Positions 30,812 through 36,731 of a stretch of 36,731 nt of DNA are shown here, in pieces (position 1 is the stretch's first letter; each line of letters opens with the position of its first letter). The position numbers and the translations under genes were made by a program. Source of the stretch: Acidobacteriota bacterium (GTDB taxonomy: Bacteria > Acidobacteriota > Vicinamibacteria > Vicinamibacterales > UBA8438); assembly GCA_026708265.1 (NCBI GenBank), contig JAPOVI010000083.1, positions 1 to 36,731 of the forward strand, written 5' to 3'. Under the pieces are notes generated by a model. The model was not told the DNA's origin. It saw only the letters and a list, made by a program, of their open reading frames with translations, and did not search any database.

Positions 30812-31669
30812 ATGCCGCACGACGAAGTCACGATCCGTCCGTTCGTTTCTCGCACCGACTACGCCGCCTGCGTTCGCCTCCAGCGCGACGTCTGGGGCGA
30901 GCACTTCGGGGACGTCGTGCCGCCGACGATCCTGTTGGTCTCGCAGCGCCTCGGCGGCGTAGCGGCGGGGGCGTTCGATGCCGGGGGGCGACTGCTCGGC
31001 TTCGTGTTCGGCGTGACCGGCATCCGCGACGGCGAGCCGCTGCACTGGTCGGACATGCTGGCGGTGCGGCCCGAGGCGCGGGGGACCGGCCTCGGCCGCC
31101 GGCTGAAGCTCTTCCAGCGCGAGCAGCTCCTCGAGCTGGGCGTGCGCCGCATGCACTGGACGTACGATCCGCTGGTCGCGCGCAATGCCAACCTGAACCT
31201 GAACAGCCTCGGAGCGGTGCCGGTCGAGTACGTCGTCAATGTGTATGGCGAGACCGGCAGCTCGCTGCACGCCGGACTGGACACCGACCGCTTCATCGTC
31301 GAGTGGCGGCTCGACGAGCCCGTGGCGGCCGAGAGTGGCGGGGCCGGCGATGCGGCGTCGGGCCGAGTTTCGAGCGAGGCGCCCGCCGGCATGTCGCCGG
31401 TGTCGTCGGACGTCCGCGCTACCGCGATCGTCGACTTGGCGTGCGCCACCGGCGAGCGTCCGCTGCCCTCCGGGCCGCGGGTGCGGGTCGCCGCCCCGGC
31501 GGACATCGAAGCTCTCAAGGCGGCCGACTCGTCGCAGGCGCGAGCGTGGCAGCGCATGCAGCGCCTCGCGTTCACGCACTACCTCGGGCGCGGCTACCGG
31601 GTGTCGGGATTCGACCACCGCCCGCCCCCCGCCGACTCGTACTACCTCGTGGCGAAGGGCGATCGATGA
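30812..31669 (+). CDS. GNAT-like N-acyltransferase paired with racemase
   Basis: A 285-residue acetyl/succinyl-CoA-type transferase. The N-terminal half is GNAT-like: VTIRPFVSRTDYAACVRLQRDVWG, then DMLAVRPEARGTGLGRRLKLFQREQLLELG with the acyl-CoA pyrophosphate loop (R-G-T-G-L-G-R), and WTYDPLVARNANLNLNSLGA. The C-terminal part after about residue 165 is variable and Ser/Ala-rich, ending with VRVAAPADIEALKAAD and a Tyr-rich tail. Proteins of this kind are encoded directly before N-succinylamino acid racemases, where the transferase succinylates D-amino acids. Its stop overlaps the next gene's ATG by four bases, so the pair is translationally coupled. There is no signal peptide. Confidence 0.87.
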   Translation: MPHDEVTIRPFVSRTDYAACVRLQRDVWGEHFGDVVPPTILLVSQRLGGVAAGAFDAGGRLLGFVFGVTGIRDGEPLHWSDMLAVRPEARGTGLGRRLKLFQREQLLELGVRRMHWTYDPLVARNANLNLNSLGAVPVEYVVNVYGETGSSLHAGLDTDRFIVEWRLDEPVAAESGGAGDAASGRVSSEAPAGMSPVSSDVRATAIVDLACATGERPLPSGPRVRVAAPADIEALKAADSSQARAWQRMQRLAFTHYLGRGYRVSGFDHRPPPADSYYLVAKGDR

Positions 31670-32805
31670 GCCTCCAGCTCGCGCGCATCACGCTGCGGGA
31701 GATCCGGATGACGCTCCGGGAGCCGTTCGAGATCTCGTCCGGCCGCACCACCGACCGGCGCATCCTTCTGCTGGAGCTCCAGGACGCCGGCGGCGCGACC
31801 GCCTGGAGCGAGTGCGTCGCCGGGGAGCGGCCGAACTACTCGGCGGAGACCATCGATACGGCGTGGCTGGCGATCACGGAGTGGATCGCGCCGCGCGTGC
31901 TGGGGATGCGCCTCGGCGGCCCGGATGCGATCGACGACCTGCTGCGGCGCGGCATCCGCGGTCACGCGATGGCCCGGGCGGCGGTCGAGATGGGCGCCTG
32001 GGCCCTCGCGGCCGAGCGGGAAGGGGTCAGCCTCTCACGACTGCTCGGCGGGACCCGCACGGCGATTGCGACTGGTATCTCCATCGGCATCCAGGCGAGT
32101 CCGCACGCGCTCGCCGAGAAGGCAGGCGCCGCGCTGGCGCGCGGGTACCGCAAGATCAAGATGAAGATCCGCCCCGGTGCGGACATCGAGTACATCGCCG
32201 CCGTCCGGCACGCGCTCGGCCCCGAGGCGCCGCTGATGGCCGACGCCAACTCCGCGTACACCCCGGCCCACTCCGACCACCTGGCGGAGCTGGACGCCTA
32301 CCGCCTGCTGATGATCGAGCAGCCGCTGTCCCAGGACGACCTGCGCCGGCACGCGCAGTTGCAGGACCGCCTGGATACGCCGATCTGCCTCGACGAGTCG
32401 ATCCCGCACGCCGCTGCCGCGGAGGACATGCTGGCCCTGGGCGCGGGCCGGATCGTGAACGTCAAGCCGGGGCGGGTGGGCGGCTTCAGGCAGGCGAAGG
32501 CGATCCACGACCTGTGCCGGAACCACGCCGTGCCCGTCTGGTGCGGCGGGATGCTGGAGAGCGGCGTCGGGCGGGCTCACAACGTCGCTCTCGCGTCGCT
32601 GCCCAACTTCACGATCCCCGGTGACGTCAGCCCGAGCGCCCGCTACTGGACGGAGGACGTCGTGTCTCCGGAATGGACGATGGACGCGAGCGGGATGGTG
32701 ACCGTCCCTGTCGATCGTCCGGGACTCGGTGTCGAGGTCGACGTCGACCGTGTCGATGATCTGACGGTCCGAACCAAGACGCTGAAGTGGCGAGGCAGCG
32801 GATGA
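31666..32805 (+). CDS. N-succinylamino acid racemase / o-succinylbenzoate synthase family (MenC-like)
   Basis: A 379-residue enolase-superfamily enzyme of the muconate-lactonising subgroup. Catalytic residues are all present: K163-x-K165 (YRKIKMK), metal ligands D193 (MADANSAY), E218 (MIEQPL) and D243 (CLDESI), and K267 (VNVKPGRVGG). CGGMLESGVGRAHN is the C-terminal capping motif. The family includes o-succinylbenzoate synthase of menaquinone synthesis and promiscuous N-succinylamino acid racemase. The direct coupling with an acyltransferase gene, and the absence of other men genes, favour the racemase role in turning D-amino acids into L-forms. A desuccinylase would complete the route; an M20 enzyme lies at 7904-9037 but is distant. 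Cytoplasmic. Confidence 0.92.
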   Translation: MSLQLARITLREIRMTLREPFEISSGRTTDRRILLLELQDAGGATAWSECVAGERPNYSAETIDTAWLAITEWIAPRVLGMRLGGPDAIDDLLRRGIRGHAMARAAVEMGAWALAAEREGVSLSRLLGGTRTAIATGISIGIQASPHALAEKAGAALARGYRKIKMKIRPGADIEYIAAVRHALGPEAPLMADANSAYTPAHSDHLAELDAYRLLMIEQPLSQDDLRRHAQLQDRLDTPICLDESIPHAAAAEDMLALGAGRIVNVKPGRVGGFRQAKAIHDLCRNHAVPVWCGGMLESGVGRAHNVALASLPNFTIPGDVSPSARYWTEDVVSPEWTMDASGMVTVPVDRPGLGVEVDVDRVDDLTVRTKTLKWRGSG

Positions 32806-33016
32806 GCACGACACGCTCCGACCGAACCGCCATCCGCCGGACGTCGCTGTCGCGCCCCGTAGCCCTCGCTCTCTCTTGAGTCCGACGAACTCGCTGAGAT
32901 CGTTCGCGAAGAGACTTCTCGCGTGGACGCATCCGATTGACCCGTCCACGGAGCGGCCGGACGGGAAGACTCCGAAGTGCTCACCAATCGGCTGCAGTAC
33001 GGAGTCTCCGTGCGCT

Positions 33017-33244
33017 ATGGGACGACTGGCTGGTTTCCGGTACCGGGATGTTGCGCGTAGGTTGAGGCGTGCGGGCTACCGGTTCGATCGCCAAGGGCCG
33101 GGGAGCCACGAACTGTGGCGCCACGAACGCACAGGTCGAAAGGTGACGCTGCCGCGCCATGACGGCGACATGGCGGAGGGTACTCTCCGTGCGGTTCTTC
33201 GGGAGGCGCGCATCGACGTTGGGGACTTCCTGGCCTCGCGATAG
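33017..33244 (+). CDS. hicA: HicA-type mRNA interferase toxin
   Basis: A 75-residue protein with the double-stranded-RNA-binding-like HicA fold: YRDVARRLRRAGYRFDRQGPGSHELWRHERTGRKVTLPRHDGDMAEGTLRAVLREARI. The catalytic His lies in GSHELW. The usual HicA ends in a helix with a hydrophobic DFL, seen here as VGDFLASR. Its presumed antitoxin is on the opposite strand, tail to tail, at 33289-33546; most hicAB pairs are co-directional, so this is unusual. The 200 bases upstream show no antitoxin. The ATG has only a distant GGAG. Confidence 0.86.
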   Translation: MGRLAGFRYRDVARRLRRAGYRFDRQGPGSHELWRHERTGRKVTLPRHDGDMAEGTLRAVLREARIDVGDFLASR

Positions 33245-33250
33245 CGTGTG

Positions 33251-33268
33251 GACGGCGGACCCGCCGTC
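33251..33268. terminator. Hairpin between convergent hicA and hicB
   Basis: GACGGCG (33251-33257) and CGCCGTC (33262-33268) form a 7-bp stem with a 4-nt loop. A second small stem, AGCGC/GCGCT, lies at 33277-33290. Neither has a U-tract. They separate two convergent genes. Confidence 0.35.
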
Positions 33269-33288
33269 GGCATCGAAGCGCTCGTGCG

Positions 33289-33546
33289 CTACGGCACGCT
33301 GACCGGCACCAGAAGGTCGAGCGCGGTCTCGGTCTCTCGTTCATAGAGACGGGTTAGCGCGGGCGGCACTGGGTCGCCGTGCTCGATGCACGACTCGGCG
33401 ATCTTCCGCGCAAGCCCCTGCGCGATTTCCGTCGCTTCGGCGACGCTACGGCCTTCCGCCACCAGGCCGGGTACATCGGGGCTCGTGGCGAGGAATCGAC
33501 CGCCCGCGAGCTTCTCGATCCGGAGTCGAATCGTCGCTTCGTTCAT
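33289..33546 (-). CDS. hicB: HicB-like antitoxin
   Basis: An 85-residue protein of the HicB family: TIRLRIEKLAGGRFLATSPDVPGLVAEGRSVAEATEIAQGLARKIAESCIEHGD. This is the partially degraded RNase H-like fold with the DVPG loop that binds the HicA toxin. No C-terminal DNA-binding domain is visible, so transcription control may be elsewhere. It points toward the convergent hicA gene. The ATG at 33546 is the best of several start choices; an ATG-like start 12 codons earlier is possible. Confidence 0.84.
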   Translation of the reverse strand: MNEATIRLRIEKLAGGRFLATSPDVPGLVAEGRSVAEATEIAQGLARKIAESCIEHGDPVPPALTRLYERETETALDLLVPVSVP

Positions 33547-33636
33547 CGTGTCGTTCGTGGCCGTCCCGGTTCCCCCCGCCACGGTGACTTCCCAGCGTGG
33601 CGAGTACGTCCACCTCCGAGGATTGTACCGCGAATG

Positions 33637-34782
33637 TCATGGTAGGACCTCGCCGTCCCACAGGCGCTTCAGGAAGTCGACCGCCGGCAGCACCCGCACG
33701 TCGCCCCAGGAGGCGGCCCGCTCTCCCAGATAGACGCCGTAGCAGGTGGCGGGGGCCGGGAGGTGCTCCCCGATGCGCCGGAAGCCGCGGTTGAAGCGCG
33801 TGTCCCAGCGGGAGGACGCCTTGACTTCGACGGCCACGAAGCCGGTCGCGGTCTCGCAGAGCAGGTCGACCTCCGCCCCGTCGTAGCTCCGCCAGTAGTG
33901 CGGCGCGTAGTGCCGGCCCGAGTAGCTCAGGAAGGCGCGGATCTCGTTCAGGACGAGCGTCTCGAGCAGCGGCCCGCGCTCCTCGGGGGTCGGTGGGTAG
34001 GGCAGACGGCCCGACAGGGCGCGGACGATGCCGGAATCGAAGAAATAGAACTTGCTCTGCTGCACCTGCTTCGTCGCGGAACGCAGCTTCCAGGGCGGCA
34101 GCCAGTAGCCGATCAATGTGTCGATCAGGATGCCGAAGTGGTTCTGCACGGTGCGGCGGTCGATGCCGGCGTCACGAGCGATCGACGTGGCGTTCGTGAC
34201 CTGCGCGTTCTGGCGGGCCGCGATCTCCAGGAAGCGGGCGAAGGCCCCGAGGTTGCGGGTCAGCGCTTCTGCCTGCACTTCCTGCACCAGGTAGGTCTCC
34301 GCGTACGTGCGCAGGTAGTCCTTCGGGCTCTCGCCGACGACGGCCATCGGCAGCGTGCCGTGGGAGAGCGCCCGCTCCATGTCCGGACCGACGCCCAGCT
34401 CGGCCGAAACCAGCGGGAACAACGTCGTGGTGATGGCGCGTCCCGCCAGCAGATTGACGCCGCGCCGCCGCAGCTTGCGGGCGCTCGAGCCGGACAGGAC
34501 GAAGCGCAGGCCCCGCGACTCGATCAGGCGGTGCACCTCGTTCAGCAGCTCGGGGACCTTCTGCACCTCGTCGATGACCACCCAGGACTCCGCGGGGAGT
34601 GCCGCGAGCTCCCGGTACAGGGTGTCGGGCCGCTTGCTCAGGCGCAGCGCCTCGCCGGTGTCGAGCAGGTCGTAGGCCGTTGCGTTCGGGAAGCGGTCGC
34701 GGATCCAGGTGGTCTTGCCCGTGCCCCGGGGCCCGAACAGAAAGACCGATCGGGTGGGCGTAGGCAGCAATCTGGCGTACAC
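33637..34782 (-). CDS. AAA ATPase with DUF4143 domain
   Basis: A 381-residue ATP-binding protein of the AAA_14/DUF4143 group. Walker A GPRGTGKTT is at residues 17-25; Walker B SWVVIDEVQKVPEL at about 65-78; sensor FVLSGSSARKLRRRGVNLLAGRA at about 94-116. A middle winged-helix-like section (IARDAGIDRRTVQNHFGILIDTLIGYWL) follows, and the C-terminal DUF4143 (VDLLCETATGFVAVEVKASSRWD) has a PD-(D/E)XK-like nuclease pattern: D, then E-V-K. The role is unknown; such proteins are common accessory ATPases in mobile or defence-rich areas. The GTG start is preceded by TAATAT 8 nt away and no ribosome site. Confidence 0.93.
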   Translation of the reverse strand: MYARLLPTPTRSVFLFGPRGTGKTTWIRDRFPNATAYDLLDTGEALRLSKRPDTLYRELAALPAESWVVIDEVQKVPELLNEVHRLIESRGLRFVLSGSSARKLRRRGVNLLAGRAITTTLFPLVSAELGVGPDMERALSHGTLPMAVVGESPKDYLRTYAETYLVQEVQAEALTRNLGAFARFLEIAARQNAQVTNATSIARDAGIDRRTVQNHFGILIDTLIGYWLPPWKLRSATKQVQQSKFYFFDSGIVRALSGRLPYPPTPEERGPLLETLVLNEIRAFLSYSGRHYAPHYWRSYDGAEVDLLCETATGFVAVEVKASSRWDTRFNRGFRRIGEHLPAPATCYGVYLGERAASWGDVRVLPAVDFLKRLWDGEVLP

Positions 34783-34958
34783 TATGCCCGATATTACCCG
34801 AAATCAGGACGTATGCATCTCGATATTCCAGCCTGAGCCGGCCCGGGGCTGCGGTCGCGCGCTGCGGGTCGCGCGCTGCGCGTTAGCCCGGCGAAGCCTT
34901 CTGCGAATCTCCGGCGCTCGGCCGCGGATCGCTCGTCGGGCTCCGGCCAGCCAGGGAA
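34783..34958. other. Intergenic stretch with short GC repeats
   Basis: No gene is visible. Near 34850-34880 the unit CTGCGGGTCGCGCG occurs about twice in tandem with a shorter third copy. The stretch lies between the start of the ATPase gene and the stop of the amidohydrolase gene. Confidence 0.35.
34791..34796 (-). promoter_or_regulatory. Possible leaderless -10 box (TAATAT) of the AAA/DUF4143 gene
   Basis: TAATAT on the minus strand ends 8 nt before the GTG at 34782, with only CGGGCATA between. Transcription would start at about the GTG. Confidence 0.4.
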
Positions 34959-36374
34959 TCAGCGCAGTCCGACGAGGCCCTTCACGGACTCGATGAGGGC
35001 GGCCGAGTCGTAGCCGACGCCTTCCTTGAAGACGAGGGTGACGTTGCGGATCTCGGCGGGACGGCGGACGGGGTCGCCGGCGATGACCACGAGGTCGGCG
35101 AGCTTGCCGGGCTCGACGGAGCCGTAGCGGCCGTCCTCGCCAAGGACGCGGGCCCCGTTGAGGGTCATGACCTCGATGACCTCCTCTGGGGCGAAGCCGG
35201 CCTCGAGCAGCAACTCGTAGTTGCGCTGGTCGCCGAAGCCGGGGAGCGCCCCGCCCATGCCGGTCGGGTCGACGCCGGCCGCGAGCAGGCCGCCCGCCTC
35301 GGCGAAGCGCTTCTCGAACGCCTGCGCCTTGGCGAACAGGGTCCCCATGGGAGAGTCGTCGCGCGCGGCCACGTCGGCGCGCGACTGCAGGTACTCGTCG
35401 CGGGCCCCGGGGGCGAGCATCTCCAGCACGCGATCCTCGAGGGGCGGGCGGTTGGGGACGCCGAGCTCGTAGACGGCGAGGGTCGACGTCAGCGCGACGC
35501 CCGCGTCGACCATCTCCCGGATGGTCTCGCCGACCGCCTCGCCGTCGACGTCGACCTCCAGCAGGCTCCGCTGCACGCCGGGCGGGCAGACGCCGGGTTC
35601 CTTCCCCTCGACGTAGTCGCTGCTCGTGAAGAAGCCGTGCTCGATGTTGTCGATGCCGAGCGCCACCGCCTCCCCGAACGAGACCGAGCAGAGGTGCCCG
35701 GTGACCCGGAGCCCCCGCCGGTGGGCCTCGTCGATGGCCGCGGCCAGCTCCTCGTCACCGATGCGGGTGTAGGCCTTGAACCAGTCGACGCCCTCGTCCG
35801 CCCAATAGCCGACGACGCGGCGCGCGTCCTCGGGCGTTCCCACCTGGAACATCTGCGACATCGCCCCGGCGCCCGAGAGATACGGCCCCGTGATGTACAT
35901 CCGCGGGCCGATGTCCTGCCCGTCCGCAATGGCGTGCTTGAGGTTCAGCTCGCTATAGGGGGAGAAGGCACCCGTGGTGCGGATGGTCGTCACCCCGGCC
36001 GCGAGGTAGAGGCGCGGGGCGCTGTAATTGAGCTGCACGCGGCGCCCGCGGGTCATGTAGAAGGTGTGGTCGTGCAGGCCGACGATGCCGGGAATGACGG
36101 TATGGCCGTCGAGACCGAGCGTCCGCGCCCCGGCCGGGACGTCGACCTCGCCGTCGGGGCCGACGGCCGCGATCCGGCCGTCCCGGATCACGATCGTCTG
36201 CCCGGCGGCGGCGGGGCGGCCCGTCCCGTCGACCAGTTGCACGCCGGTCAGCGCGACGACCGGGTCGTCGACTTCGACGAACTCGCGGACCGTGTCGGAC
36301 AGGATCGCCGCGGGTTGCGCCGCGACGGCGAGCGGAGCGGCAAGGACGATGGATGTGGCAATCAGACTGCGCAT
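34959..36374 (-). CDS. Exported amidohydrolase family protein
   Basis: A 471-residue metal-dependent hydrolase of the imidazolonepropionase/aryldialkylphosphatase-like group. A signal peptide (MRSLIATSIVLAAPLAVAAQ) is followed by the usual VDGTG start of the composite beta-domain and VIPGIVGLHDHTFYM carrying H101-x-H103. K200 (WFKAYTR), H227 (TGHLCS), H246 (IEHGFF) and D369 (GVDPTG) complete the metal site. The C-terminal GSVEPGKLADLVVIAGDP is the family signature. Export suggests action on peptides or other amides in the periplasm. GGGAGA lies 8 nt before the ATG. It lies downstream of the multicopper oxidase gene on the same strand, 148 bases apart. Confidence 0.95.
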   Translation of the reverse strand: MRSLIATSIVLAAPLAVAAQPAAILSDTVREFVEVDDPVVALTGVQLVDGTGRPAAAGQTIVIRDGRIAAVGPDGEVDVPAGARTLGLDGHTVIPGIVGLHDHTFYMTRGRRVQLNYSAPRLYLAAGVTTIRTTGAFSPYSELNLKHAIADGQDIGPRMYITGPYLSGAGAMSQMFQVGTPEDARRVVGYWADEGVDWFKAYTRIGDEELAAAIDEAHRRGLRVTGHLCSVSFGEAVALGIDNIEHGFFTSSDYVEGKEPGVCPPGVQRSLLEVDVDGEAVGETIREMVDAGVALTSTLAVYELGVPNRPPLEDRVLEMLAPGARDEYLQSRADVAARDDSPMGTLFAKAQAFEKRFAEAGGLLAAGVDPTGMGGALPGFGDQRNYELLLEAGFAPEEVIEVMTLNGARVLGEDGRYGSVEPGKLADLVVIAGDPVRRPAEIRNVTLVFKEGVGYDSAALIESVKGLVGLR

Positions 36375-36522
36375 GGTGATGTCTCCCGCCTCGACGAGTC
36401 GCTGCCGCCGCTGGCACCCCGGAAGCCGAGCGCTCGTACCCGCGCCAACGCCGCGAAGGGCTGCCGGCGCCCAGTGTCCCGTGAAGGCTCCAGGGCGCCG
36501 CGCCAATCGCCGTGGCGCACCG

Positions 36523-36731
36523 TCAGCGCCCTCGCGGCGGCGGGCCGGCCGCGACGTCGAAGACCATCTTCATCCCCGCCTCGAGATGCTCGGCGATGTG
36601 GCAATGTAGCATCCAGCGACCTGGATTCGACAGCTCCAGCAGCAGGTCCGCCGTCGACCCCGCCGGCACGAGCGTCGTGTCCTTCCAGACCAGGTTGTCG
36701 TTCGGGACGCCGTCGCGGCTCAGCACGAGGA
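36523..36731 (-). CDS. Multicopper oxidase, C-terminal end (runs off the window)
   Basis: The last roughly 68 residues of a multicopper oxidase. The type 1/type 3 copper site H-C-H-I-A-E-H-L-E-A-G-M is present, with the axial Met. W-K-D-T-T-L-V-P-A-G-S-T-A-D precedes it, as in laccase- or CueO-like enzymes with three cupredoxin domains. The gene starts beyond position 36731, so its signal peptide and substrate cannot be read. Confidence 0.9.
   Translation of the reverse strand, partial: LVLSRDGVPNDNLVWKDTTLVPAGSTADLLLELSNPGRWMLHCHIAEHLEAGMKMVFDVAAGPPPRGR

Noticed and set aside
31666..32805. Menaquinone biosynthesis gene menC as the definite call
   Set aside because: No other men gene is present and the gene is coupled to an acyltransferase, so the racemase role is at least as likely.
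32806..33016. A short frame reading ESDELAEIVREETSRVDASD before hicA, possibly an antitoxin
   Set aside because: It has no start codon, is closed by an upstream stop after a few residues, and does not resemble HicB.
1..36731. tRNA, rRNA, riboswitch or CRISPR array
   Set aside because: No tRNA T-loop pattern, rRNA-like stretch, conserved riboswitch core or regularly spaced repeat was found on either strand.

Overview
The window is a GC-rich (roughly 70% by eye), densely coding bacterial chromosome segment. It has no rRNA, tRNA, CRISPR array, transposase or phage gene that I can see, and no gene-free stretch longer than about 280 bases. The best lineage clue is a duplicated MacB/FtsX-type permease (26147-28534) of the ADOP kind typical of Acidobacteriota. 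A PQQ-type quinoprotein, a TonB receptor with a carboxypeptidase-regulatory-like domain, an S9 peptidase and a secreted YACHEGNY-type protein fit the same phylum. I would guess the Vicinamibacteria-like branch, but that is inference.

Layout. 1-4100: a UGSC-family selenoprotein whose frame is crossed by a UGA with a perfect hairpin directly behind it, an RNase HI with a zinc-knuckle-like N-terminus, a RelBE toxin-antitoxin pair, and a thioredoxin-fused protein of a family I recall beside UGSC proteins. Two 83-nt copies of a palindromic repeat sit at the 3' ends of the selenoprotein and of the thioredoxin-fused gene. 4100-9800: a secreted barrel-like protein, a divergent Lgt, a DHFR/RibD-like reductase, a Uma2 protein, an M20 deacylase/peptidase and a MazEF-type pair with a palindromic operator. 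9900-14000 (minus strand): a quinoprotein dehydrogenase, then a cobalt-type nitrile hydratase operon. Its alpha subunit carries a twin-arginine signal and a His-rich linker, its beta gene is frameshifted, and an accessory protein follows. 14000-19900 (minus): TonB receptor, cytochrome P450, Na+-dependent (NSS) transporter. 20000-25250 (plus): a secreted unknown, a metallo-beta-lactamase-fold hydrolase, an S9 prolyl-oligopeptidase-like enzyme and an exported polysaccharide deacetylase. 25290-29640: HepT/MntA toxin-antitoxin, ADOP permease, Fic AMP-transferase. 29700-36731: an acidobacterial secreted protein, a vestigial antitoxin, a GNAT plus N-succinylamino-acid racemase/OSBS pair, convergent hicA and hicB genes, an AAA/DUF4143 ATPase, an exported amidohydrolase, and the C-terminal end of a multicopper oxidase.

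How the genes work together. Much of the content is envelope and periplasmic catabolism of peptides, amides, nitriles and amino acids: exported peptidase, deacetylase, amidohydrolase, nitrile hydratase, amino-acid-type transporter, racemase and deacylase. Four complete type II toxin-antitoxin pairs, a Fic protein and an antitoxin remnant lie between these genes. Several genes have a TANNNT box only 6-10 nt before the start codon and little or no Shine-Dalgarno sequence, which suggests leaderless transcripts. The most notable items are the recoded UGSC selenoprotein with its partner and shared 3' repeat, and the apparently exported nitrile hydratase.
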